From Chalara sp. BL73 (lineage: Eukaryota > Ascomycota > Leotiomycetes > Helotiales): DNA of 64,000 nt. Position 1 is the first letter of the stretch. Each line of letters begins with the position of its first letter. The notes under the pieces were generated by a model that made no database searches, was not told the origin of the DNA, and saw only the letters and a program-made list of their open reading frames with translations. Of the stretch, positions 43,701 to 53,504 are shown one piece after another. Location: the NCBI GenBank assembly GCA_918026815.1, contig CAKJVC010000010.1, positions 1,304,501 through 1,368,500 on the forward strand, given 5' to 3'. Position numbers and translations under genes: made by a program.

Positions 43701-44466
43701 TACCGCTCTCCCGCTGTTCTCGAACCATGGACCAAAATCTGACTTGGATCGACTGAAGTAGCTGGCTGTCCGTCCCTAGGACTTGTAGTAGTGACTTGTT
43801 TGTCGACTTCAAGATTCCCAAGCACGAAGCCGGAATCTTCATCCAGTCCGCTATCCATGATCCTCGATGTGGCGTACCCATAAATATGATCCCAGCCGTG
43901 TGTTCAAAAACATTACAAAGATGAGGTTCGGGATTGTTACGCGACAACAGAATAGCTTCCTTGCAGACAAGGCCACCGAGGCTGTGCGCGACGAAAATGA
44001 GCGGACGGCCGGACGCGTCACAGGAGTCTCGGTCGTTGGTTAGATCGATCAGGAGGTTCATGGCATGGTCAGTCAGCCGGTTCTTTGAAGCGACGGAGGC
44101 TCGCACAACATATGCGTCGTATCCCCAGGCAAGCAAGCGGGCACGGGGAAGTTTGGGCGGCAGGAGCATGGTCGGCCATGGCTTGGACTGTTTTGAGGCT
44201 GTCCATGTGCTGTCTCGGTTCCCTGTGAGGCCGTGGACAAAACAGATGTCGACGGTAGCATCAGGACAGTCGTGCCACACTTTGATGCCATCTGGAAACG
44301 GGGGCGAAGGGTCCGACGTTGTGGGGTCAGGTGGGTCTGAATCAGATGGAGACGGTAAGGCAGATGAGGCTGCATCACTGCTCGTGCGCTGGTCGCTTAC
44401 CAGTCGATCAGCACGTGGCGGAGCGCTCCTCCCGGCTTTTAAGAAGTCTTTAAGTCGTTGTCGCAT
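40786..44466 (-). CDS. NLR5: alpha/beta hydrolase, NB-ARC, TPR protein
   Basis: Inferred exons on the minus strand: 44466..43491, 43421..43377 and 43316..40786, giving 1183 residues. After a Ser/Pro-rich leader, residues 60-320 form an alpha/beta hydrolase of the DUF676/PGAP1-like type: VHGLTGNRDSTW, VAHSLGGLVCKEA (nucleophile Ser) and FMGTPHRGSW, with the His region near HANHRDMVKF. NB-ARC follows YLPFRKNRQFVGR: GLGGIGKTQ, LLIVDNADD, FTTRSREV, LPLAIAQAVAY and a HSLVHVA MHD-like motif. Nine TPRs of the type HELARAYLDDRRIKEAIEIF complete it. The hydrolase and NLR frames are in phase, separated by one TAG (43483-43485). I place that TAG in a 69-nt phase-1 intron (GTGCGT...CCAG, TCTAAC branch). 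If that intron is wrong, the gene carries a nonsense codon. Otherwise it is intact and is the best functional counterpart of broken NLR4. Confidence 0.88.
40895..42010 (-). repeat. Tandem 126-bp TPR-coding units of NLR5
   Basis: Nine direct 126-bp units; blocks such as (plus strand) CGATCATGGTCCTCGTCCGC recur at every unit almost without change. The last unit is more diverged (LGNEMVKEAIQLLEHV). Confidence 0.94.
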
Positions 44467-44621
44467 TTAGGCCGAGATTGATGAGTGTAAATAGTGTCTC
44501 TTCTGTAAAAACTGAGTGTCAATATGCTAGTCCTTCGACGCAAGCATCTGCACCTCGCAAGGCGGCCGGTCAGCTGGAAGCATTTTCGTGCACGGACCAT
44601 TAATAATTGGCTGATGTTCAG

Positions 44622-44827
44622 CAAGGGCACCTTGGAAGTACAAAACGTACAACCAGGCAGGGGTGCGCAGCCCAGCTAGGCACTGCTGCTAATTGTCATC
44701 CCAGAGTGGAGCCAATTCTTGCCTATTTTGCGGTCCCCAACTTTTGCACAAGCCACAGGCCAACCCCACCTCCGCCGTATAAAAAAGTCAACTAAAAATC
44801 TAACGACGCGCAATTCTCCTTCTACTG
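44622..44827 (-). mobile_element. Tc1/mariner-like 5' fragment, copy d
   Basis: On the minus strand it begins CAGTAGAAGGAGAATTGCGC after TA (44828-44829). It continues through AACTAAAAAT-complement, GGCCTGTGGC and CACCCCTGCC blocks shared with the split copy at 27100-27423. Confidence 0.62.
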
Positions 44828-45296
44828 TAATAGAACCTCTTACTAGTTTCAATAGCGCCGGGATTTGGATTCGCGACAGCAACTTTTTAAATAGATTTTA
44901 ACAATCAAATTAATACCGCTTTTATAACTTCTGTAATGCGACAAGCCTTACGTACAACACAGCTTATTTTATCACTATTTTCAATTATAAGCCCGGGTTG
45001 ACACTAAATGTACGAACCAAAAAAAGAAAGAAACAACTAATGAAGATCAGAGTAAACTGCTAAAAACGACAACTTGCAGCTTGTGAGACTTATGATAATA
45101 AAACCTATACAATAAGCAACAGACAGCCAATACGACAGTCTACAGATTGCTAATCGATGAGATAAGATGTTGTGGGGTGCGCGGCGGACGTGGGGTTTGA
45201 GCCCCGCCTTGCCTTTTGCCTCATATGACTTATGGACCATCCCTAAAAACTATCTGAAGAGGTTCTAAACCGGTATACTAATTATTATTAAAAGCG
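44828..45296. other. Intergenic, no supported gene
   Basis: AT-rich with simple A/T tracts. A B-box-like GGGGTTTGAGCCCC at about 45190 has no partner A box. No gene is recognised. Confidence 0.3.
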
Positions 45297-47945
45297 ATGA
45301 CGCACTTACTTTCGCCAACCCAGGCAAGCCTCCCATTCGACCCGCTGAGTCGCAATGTACAGCATGTATGCAAGTATTGCAAGGCGATAAAGTTCACCGA
45401 CCTACCTAGCGAAGATGAACCAGGTTTTCCCCATCAACCCAGCTTAAAGGCGCTGAAGAGCTCTGCAAACGAGTGCGCGCTCTGCGCTCTCATCCTGGAC
45501 GCCGCATCCGAAGTTCGCAAGAGCATTGACTACAACCACAAGGGGATCAGCAGGGGAAGTTTCGGGAGTATCACCTAGGCGAACTTCCCGACGGAACGCA
45601 AGTTATGGGGAATTTCCAACTTGGCGACTCCGGCTCTGGATTTGGATCAAGTAATCCCCAAGACCACGTGCAGTCTGCAACAGACATATCCAGGTATCTT
45701 CTCGCCGATGATGCCTTTATCCGACCTTGGCTTTTTGGAAATTGGTGAAAGTCGAGAGGCTCGAGCGGTCCGTTGCAATTGATTGGGTTGGGCGTTCGGC
45801 TGGCTGCAACGTCAAATATTGTGGATGCCGAAGGAAACGGGAAAGAAATCCTTTATGAGGAAGGCGCTGCTCGAGTTGACCTGCACTATCATGGCACATT
45901 TTTACGTATACGCACGGAAGATGGTTTGCTAAGCTCTGTTATGCGATCATCAATGCCTGCTAAGTTTAGAGATAGATGCTTTTATGGCAACTACAGTGTC
46001 TGGTAGGTTACGTGCAAGTGATTCAGCATCAGGCTTTAGATTCCGTCGGTTGGTGAAATGGATCGGATCATGCAATAGAGAACATGGCAGCGTATGTGCC
46101 GGCTGGGTTTTGCTTTCGGCAAAGCTTCCTACTCGTGTTCTCGATGTGGTGGCCGATTCCAGATATATCAGGCTTGTGGAAACATCCGACCAACGAGGAG
46201 CATACATAGCTCTAAGCCATCGATGAGGCGGTTCAGGACTGATCATGACGACCCGGTCGACGATAGAGGCTCGAAAAGATGGAATTCCGCTAGCTTCCCT
46301 ACCGCGAACGTTTTTAGACGCTGTTCTGATCGCAGGCATCAAATTTCGCTGCTTATGGATTGATTCGCTGCATAATTCAAGACAGCATTTCTAATTGGGA
46401 GCGCGAGGCATTGAAAATGGCTAACATTTATGCAAATTCATACTTGACAACAGCAGCAGCAAGTTCATCGAGTAGCAATGGCGGATGCTTTCCTAGTTGG
46501 GACAGGCAATCTAAGATCCCTCGCACTTCGCCAGATTCAGATTCATTGAGAATGCCAGGTTTGGCAAACGTTGCACCCTGGCTAGATACTCGAGGAGATC
46601 CACTTGGTCCTTCCTGGCTTTCCAAAAGAGATTTGTATTTCTTGACACTGTTCACGATGGCCAGCCCTCAAGGCTATATGTACGCGTAGAGTAGATGCCT
46701 TCATCGATAAAGGGAAACCTAAGACCTTACTTTATTGGGGGCTTTGGTCAACGATTTAACCCTCTAAGATATGAAACGGTCAACTCAAGAGGCTGGACTT
46801 TGCAAGAACGTCTATTGTCGTCTCGCACTATTCACTATGCAGTAGACCAAATGTACTGGGAATGCGAAAAGGAATTTTTAGCCGAGAACGGTTCTGCCTT
46901 TGATCCTACGTTCTTTAGCTTGAATTTGGCTATTCACAGGCGGAGATTCCGCTGTCTGAGCATGGGTTTGGCTAACATGGCAATGTGTCGTTCATTGAGG
47001 AGTTTCCCCCTCCAATGGGAGTACCTAAAGGTCTTTGGAGAGGTGGTTGGCTTGCACATATCGAATCATACAACAGGCGCAACCTAACGCGTAGTGAAGG
47101 CAAATTGCTGGCGTTGCCTAGATTGGCGACTTTCATCGCAAGCCGAACCTGTGGTGAATATCATGCCGGCTATTACGAGATCATATCATAGAGGATCTTC
47201 ATTGGCGGGTGAATGCTCGGGAAGGCTTCTAGCAAGGGGTTTCTAAATTTGGAACGGATGAGTGCACCATTTTCTACTCTTCTGGTTAAAGGTCTAGTGT
47301 GAGAACCGGTCCGAACATCTGCGACGTAGTGGCCCCTTCGACTTACCATTCTCCATGTGGTCCTGGGCGTCTGTGGATGCGAATATCAACTTTCTTCCGC
47401 TTGACTTAAGTAGGGTCAGGACAGAATTTATATTCTGCCACATTCGCCCGGCTGGAAGTGATGCTTTCGGAAAAGTGGCTGGTAGTTGTATTAAGCATTG
47501 GACGAATTCGATCTCTTTCTCTCCATGACCTCTTGCTGACGGTCATTTGAAAGGCCCACTAATGAAGATCCATAGAGCAGATCCTAGCCATGAATATGAT
47601 AAACACGAACCTCTCGGCCACGGGGTGTTTACGGAGCTATATCCGGATCACGGTGTCTTCTTGGGCGGAGTCTACTTTAACAATTAAGCTCACATTCCTT
47701 GCTTTGCGCTCTTCCTTAATTCGTCCAATTCCCTAACTTTGAAACCGACGGAAACGACGCACGATTATGTCAGGATAGGTACTGCTTGGTTCCTGCGGAC
47801 ACTGAAGCAGCGCATAGAATACCAGATCCCCACGTTCAGACCTGATGCGCTAGTGTACCGGGAGGCACCAGGGAGTGATGTATCTAGAGTTCCACCAGGC
47901 CCGATTACCGGTGAGGATGCCCGAGACTTTGTTACAGTTATGTAG
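45297..47945 (+). pseudogene. HET-domain gene, heavily degraded
   Basis: The order of HET-protein motifs is preserved across many frame changes. The first part is CKYCKAIKFTDLPSEDE and CALCALILDA (45297-45570), then QLIGLGVRLAATSN (45774). SGRLRASDSASGFRFRRL, KLPTRVLDVVADSRYIRLVE and AYIALSHR lead to a TGA at 46224-46226 in place of Trp. GGSGLIMTTRSTIEARKDG and CLWIDSL come next, then a frameshift before CIIQDSISNWEREALKMANI. RGWTLQERLLSSRTIHYAVD (46790-46850), WSWASVDANINFLPLDLS (about 47365) and a tail with YVRIGTAWF (47760) finish it. At least four frameshifts and three stops occur. Its domain order differs from the HET genes at 18889 and 58831, so it is a separate subfamily. Confidence 0.85.
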
Positions 47946-48057
47946 CTTGTTCTAAATCAATTCTTAACCTAGATAGAGCGCCCAGCTTCTTCTCAAGTAG
48001 ATTTGTACTCTCCCGGTTTGACGTCGTGAGGTATGTCACAAGGCTTGGGTTTCTATG

Positions 48058-48253
48058 TGTTGGAATATCTATCACGTAGCAAAAGACGTAGTAGCTGTGA
48101 CTACGTTCTTGCTGGTGTGGTTCTGATATTCTTGATTGATTCCTCTAAGCTACGGCCTATTGCCAGGTAGTTATATAGTGGTGGAAGATCCACAATCCTC
48201 GTGATCTGAATCATCTGATGGAACGCGTGAAACCATGTACATGCATTCCAACA
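48058..48253 (+). repeat. Solo LTR (196 bp) with target-site duplication
   Basis: It begins TGTTGGAAT and ends ATTCCAACA (perfect 9-bp inverted terminus). It is flanked by CTATG on both sides (48053-48057 and 48254-48258). Related copies are at 30472-30650 and 51877-52010. Confidence 0.93.
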
Positions 48254-48634
48254 CTATGGTAGCGAATGTTGTGCTTTGGTGCCTGAGTTAGCAGGCAGTT
48301 ATCAAGGCCTGAGGAGTCACACAGTAGGCTACAGTGTGGGAGGCCAAAAAGGTGGCCTACATTAAAAGCTACAGAGTGACTACCTACAGAGCCTCACTCA
48401 CTATAAATACAGGCTAGGTATCACTGTAGAATAGCAACAACGATTCAATTGGTTGATTGATTGATAAACTCAAACTCAACCCAAAGATAACTCAATATAA
48501 ATTGAGTTGTTGAGTTGCTGAGTGTTTTTTAGACACGCCGTGCATGCCGAGTTTATATGGACGAAGGGGGGCCGGCACAAAAACGTCAAGCGCCTTAACG
48601 AGAATTTACAGAGCAGCGCTTTTATAATGTTGTA
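48254..48634. other. Intergenic, no supported gene
   Basis: Contains short repeats of GATTGATTGAT and of AACTCAA/TTGAGTTG near 48455-48525. No gene is recognised. Confidence 0.3.
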
Positions 48635-48800
48635 CAGTAAAGAGCGGGTTAGGCGTCGCTGGTTTTTCAGTTAATTATTTTTAGCGGAGTCTATTTCCTG
48701 ACATTTGTTGCTGTGCACTCCCGCCTGTTTTGGTACCCAAAGATGCCGCTGCCAACCGATATGGCAGAGCAGAGCTTATTCTTGCTCAAGCTTACAAGTA
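48635..48800 (+). mobile_element. Tc1/mariner-like 5' fragment, copy e
   Basis: It begins CAGTAAAGAGCGGGTTAGGC after TA (48633-48634), then GTCGCTGGTTTTTCAGTTAA, TTATTTTTAGCGGAG and GCAGAGCAGAGC, matching copy c. Confidence 0.62.
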
Positions 48801-49259
48801 CAACAGTCTGATAACTTTACGCTGGAAAAAAAACTCCCCTTATATAAAACCACCTCGACATTCGTTCTTACCGAGATTCTGGTTCAAGGGGGTTTCAAGC
48901 CAATTGTCACGAACACGGTCCTATGAGGTTGGAAAGGCGGTTTGTAGGTGCTTCAATACGAAAATACTAAACTAAGGAGAGAAAAAGTAAAAACTTGAAA
49001 GCTATCGGCTAGTCAAGTTCCCAGGCCATGGGCCGCTAGTCCCAATTAAAGAACACGGGCGGGCTGGTCAGTTGCTAACCGTGACAGCAACTAACTTATC
49101 CCGCGTCTAGAGAGCCGAGAAACCTTAGACTATCGGTCCGTTATTTCATCTATTACTTCCATCGCCGGGTTTATTGTACTCACCAGAATACAAGGCCTGA
49201 AAGTATGTTAGCGGACTCGGTAATAAAGCAGCCGGAGGGGGAATCTATACACTTAGGTA

Positions 49260-49421
49260 TTATTTACTATGGCCTGGGCAATTAGGTGCGGTGCCGGACA
49301 CATAATTCTCCTCAGAAATAGATGGGCTTCCACTGCCGGGGCAGTTCTGCCCATTACACTCAACCTTGACGGGTTGGGTTATGCATCCGCACCCGTACTT
49401 GTCATGTTCGTAGCCGCACAT
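49260..49421 (-). CDS. Tiny Cys-rich protein (53 residues)
   Basis: ATG at 49421, stop at 49260-49262. The peptide starts MCGYEHDKYGCGC, has CNGQNCPGSG in the middle and NCPGHSK at the end: six or more Cys in 53 residues and no signal peptide. Established knowledge: ascomycetes carry many small intracellular proteins starting MCxYE/H..YxCGC whose function is unknown, and this fits that pattern. The paired Cys spacing suggests metal binding (inference). A long GT-rich tract lies directly upstream. It is too short for ordinary gene finders. Confidence 0.6.
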   Translation of the reverse strand: MCGYEHDKYGCGCITQPVKVECNGQNCPGSGSPSISEENYVSGTAPNCPGHSK

Positions 49422-49433
49422 CTTGCTGGGTAG

Positions 49434-49492
49434 GTGTGTGTATATGATGTGTGTGTAATGTATGTGTGTAATTTGTGTGTAGTGTGTGTGAG
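49434..49492. repeat. GT-rich microsatellite
   Basis: An imperfect TG/GTGTGT tract of about 60 bp, located 13 bp upstream of the ATG of the tiny Cys-rich gene, in its presumed 5' leader or promoter. Confidence 0.85.
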
Positions 49493-49756
49493 AGAAAGAG
49501 ATGAAATGAAAGCAAAGGGGGCAAAAGACTTACTTATACTTATTCTTGACGAATGTCACCCAAAAAAAAAACGGAAGTCGGTAAATAGATTACTGTGCAG
49601 TTACATTGCCAACTAAATTCTGTGTTACTATGGATGCACATTACCCGAGACTTGCAGCGCAGGTTCTATTTGATTGGGTACTATTTGATCTCGCAGCTTT
49701 GTTAATCGCATTTATGACGGGCTAAACCCGTAAGGATTACTCGGCTGGCTCATGTC

Positions 49757-49891
49757 TACGTTAGGATTCGAGGATCCAGGCAACTGACATGTCTTCGACA
49801 AAGCAAAGGACACTAGCGCGGAAGACTTTTCTCACACAAATTACAAGAGATCTGTACGGTATACACATGCTAGAGAGAGCCTGAATTGCAT
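49757..49891 (-). repeat. Dispersed repeat, inverted partner of 31024-31156
   Basis: Reverse complement aligns with 31024-31156 over about 130 bp with scattered transitions and small indels. Confidence 0.7.
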
Positions 49892-50228
49892 CACAAGTAC
49901 CTCCTAATCATCACTGTGTATTCCATGTTCTAACACTAATGGCCGCTAATAGCTCGCGTAAAAGCTCGGCTAATTAATCCACGTGACATTTATAGGATCA
50001 CAAGTACCTCCGACACTTCGCTGTGCGAAGGTGATCTACTTAAAGTTTCCGAACTAAGCCTATTCGGTTGCGAGCGTTAGCGAAGCGTCTGAGGTCGAAT
50101 GGTGATCATTTTGGTGGTAACGATTGACTTGTTAAGTAGTTCGACCTTTTGCAATTGATTACTATTAGCTTTACAGCGCAGTTGGCAATTGAATGCTGGA
50201 TCATATAACTAAATACAGGTTTGATCTT

Positions 50229-50373
50229 TATCACGACACACGCTGTGGATCTACAGATACAAAGGGTAACAGTGGTATCATACAAGAAGAAAGGAAGAGG
50301 AGCTCGATACACGAGGCGCTCCGAGAGCTCGGCTAATGTAGGTCACATGTGCTCCATAGCATGGGACATGGCA
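50229..50373 (+). repeat. Decayed solo LTR copy
   Basis: It aligns with 36135-36308: CACGCTGTGGATCTACAGAT, then GGAAGAGGAGCTCG and GGGACATGGCA at the end. TGTCACGG has become TATCACGA. No duplication is visible. Confidence 0.72.
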
Positions 50374-50463
50374 AACTACAACGTTGAAAACAACAATTGA
50401 TGTATTAACAAACCAAAAATCGTCATACTAAAATCATCCCCATTTGACATCAGACTCTCAACG

Positions 50464-50504
50464 AGCCAATGAGGATCTGGCGGATCTGGCGATCCTCATT
50501 GGCT
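50464..50504. repeat. Perfect 14-bp stem hairpin
   Basis: AGCCAATGAGGATC (50464-50477) is the exact inverse of GATCCTCATTGGCT (50491-50504), with a 13-nt loop containing two TGGC. No gene is adjacent. It may be a foldback remnant. Confidence 0.7.
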
Positions 50505-53504
50505 AGCAAAGGTTTTATGGGTCTGGTTAAATTTCTTTAACGTAATCTCGTAAAAGAGGGTCTGAGCGAGCTGAGATAAGCCTCCTACAACTTGTCACTT
50601 ACCTTACATAATAAACGCCAAGAAACAACGCGTTCAGAGGTTCTCTCTTTATTACAGGTTACCATTTTTGTTATGGGTTACTACAGGTCATATGAGGATG
50701 GCAGACTGTACGTAGAATGAGTTGCATTAACAATTCGAATACCACATATATATATACACCGAAAGCTCTCTGTTTTGACTTAGTTTGTAGATCTTGATTC
50801 TGAAACATTTTTCGGCCTAGATTTCCACTTATGTATAGCACAGATCTAGGCCAAATAACATGCGGCGGTCTTCGCCCCTCAGAAGTACGAACTGATTCAT
50901 TTCGTCTACCGGCGAGACATAAGGAGAATCTAGGACTAGATGCGGGGTTTGGACTTGGAAGTCGAGTGTAACAACTCAAAAAAGATATATTTCAACTAGC
51001 TAGTAATATAATACATTTTGGCACTGCTGAGCTCTTATAAACTAGCTTACAATACGGTTCAATTCATCAAAAGCTTACACTCCCTGAACCAATTTTCATC
51101 ATTGCCAAAAGAAGGAAAGGGACAATAGCAAGCAAAGGGGTAACACATTTATACTAACCACCTCACTATATAACCCAGTACGAGGAAACAGCCGGCAACA
51201 CGGCTGGAGAAACGATTTACAAGCAGCTAGAGCGACGAAAGTCGGGTATTGCATTTGCAAGAAGGTTGGGAGATCCAGAGTATGCGCGGATACCGCACAA
51301 GGAAAGAAGGTAGAGCCCAGTCGAGAGAAAGTGTTCATTCTTTTGACCTGTTTTATTATGTCTAATCTATGTCTTTGATAATTGGTGGGGCGATATCTAC
51401 CTGGAATTGTATACAGAAGATCTCTACATAGCGCTACATGGCAGCTAAACAGATTATGGAATCCAAAGATAATTAAAATTAGCACAGATCTATCCAGCAT
51501 ATACCATTTGATTTATACCAACCGCATTTACCATGCTGAGTAAAATAGCTGAATTCGCTAGCTACATGCCTCACCAATAGCGCTATTGCCAACAAACTTG
51601 GTGTTTGCATATAGAATTAACTCACAATGAGTAGGCGAGGATGCTACCAATGAACGGTGACTCATTCTCGGCATACAAAACAATTGCCGTTTTAATCTTC
51701 TGGTTGAATAAGTTTTAAGCCACAATTGTGGCCTAATCGTGAGATTATCTGGCGCTTATGGTGTGATGGGAGAACTCTATGTCAGCCGTTTTCAATTGGT
51801 AAGTTGCCGAGCGGCCCGAGCCGCGATTAGCCAGTTTAGGCGTAGCTTGCCGTTGAATCCCTTGTCGCAATAAAACTGTTGGTTCCGTAGGATACCTATC
51901 ACGTAGCAAAAGGCGTAGTAGCTATTGACTACGCTCTTGCTGGTGTGATTATGGTTCCTTGTGATTGATTGTTCTACTAAGATTCTACTCTACGGCTATG
52001 GAAGTGTGCGGGCATGCCCCGCATGTCACGTGCCGACATGGATGGTATATCGACAAAAACAAACAATCAGTTGACTGCGCGCCCAAACTGCAATTGATAT
52101 CCAATCACAAGAAAATTCTAAGTCGTTGTTAGATTCCGACTTTAGCCGCCCAAGGGACCTCTAGATTACGCTTTCTTCACTTGTTTGCATTCACTTATTA
52201 AAAACTTCCCAATGTCTAGCATCCAAAAGCAAATGCTACTTTGTTGAAAAAGAAGCTATACAGAAAAGGATCTAACGACTTAATAGTTGCCGCATCCCAT
52301 CCCTAAAAAACACGTGGGTTAATATAGCCGGGCTCCCAGAGCTCCTTTATATTCTTTATCCTTAGATTCTCTTGTATTATAACCATCCCTGCGTGTCGAG
52401 AACCCACTAGTATCTTTCAACGCAACAAAACTAGCAGAGAACCAGAAGCATATATGTTTTCGGAATAGTAGCATTAAATTATAAACTTTATCTTTCCTTA
52501 ATTTAGTTCTCGGGTAACTCCTACTTACCGGGCAATGCCATACTCGTTCTGGATAATAAATGGCGACCCCGGATATCCTTGTATTTATCAGAAAGCTCAA
52601 AAATCACGTCAAATATCTCATGGAGTTGTAAAAAGAGCCGCAGAGATTCCATCCCGAGGGAAGCTATTGGATCTTGGACATAATGATGTTATTGTAGTGA
52701 ATTAATGCCCTAATCAGCTGGGTTTGACAAATTGTGACTTGTACCCATTAACCGTATGGAAAGCTGGGAGCAGAATAGCAGTAATTTAGTGCTGTGGACA
52801 CTTGATGCCTGGGTTTCTGGCGTTAACACATGGTTCAAGTATGGGACAAGTCTTGAGGCCCGCGTTAGAGCTCATGTTGAGCCCTGTTTAGGCGCGAGTC
52901 TTTCGGACACCAGCTTGACCGCGACGCACAATTTGTAGCAGCACGACACGCGCCCTTGTTCTTACAGCGGGAAGACTCCATACTATGTGCTTATTATATA
53001 CAGAAACTCATTATCATTTATAGACTTTCGAGCGTCTAATATCTATCTACTCTAGCCTATGCTGCAACTTTGAAACTTTAGCAAGCCGGCTTTGCTATTG
53101 CGATGCAACCGTTTAAAAATAGATTTTAGGACACGCGAGTGTAGTTAAATAAGCATTTTTACAACGGCGTTGTATCCTGCGCAGGCTCTCTTATATAGAG
53201 CAGCAGATTCGTCGTAGCGATGCGAATTTGCTGGGAGATGAGCGAGGCAGAATTTGAGGTTCGTCACGGCACGCATACACGAGTACCAGCTCAAAAAGGC
53301 AAAGCGCTAGCCACATCCAGCAATTTGATCAGCGTACTCAGATTCACCGTACGCGAGAAGGGCTGTCAGCAGAATAGTGTTCAGGGCATCTTCCCTAGGC
53401 TCGCAAAGATAGGAGATCTCAATTTCACAATGAATTAAGGCGGTTTCACTGAGTTGGTTCATTATTCATTGTCGCATCCTAAAACTAAAAACGGCTCCAA
53501 ATCA
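50505..53504. other. Three-kilobase gene-poor stretch
   Basis: Besides the LTR fragment at 51877-52010 I see no supported gene. Open frames at 50671-50979 (-), 51099-51500 (-), 52319-52600 (-), 52756-52938 (+) and 53220-53438 (+) have no motif, start context or homologous pattern I recognise. Composition is AT-rich. Confidence 0.35.
51877..52010 (+). repeat. Truncated LTR fragment
   Basis: It starts TGTTGGTTCCG, then ATCACGTAGCAAAAGGCGTA, GCTCTTGCTGGTGTG and a GATTGATTGTTCTA block shared with 30472-30650 and 48058-48253. The 3' half is not recognisable. Confidence 0.65.

Noticed and set aside
45180..45215. Possible tRNA from a B-box-like GGGGTTTGAGCCCC
   Set aside because: No A box at suitable distance and no cloverleaf could be built.
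51099..51500. A 133-codon hydrophobic minus-strand frame
   Set aside because: Composition follows AT-rich DNA and there is no domain or homologous pattern I can recognise.
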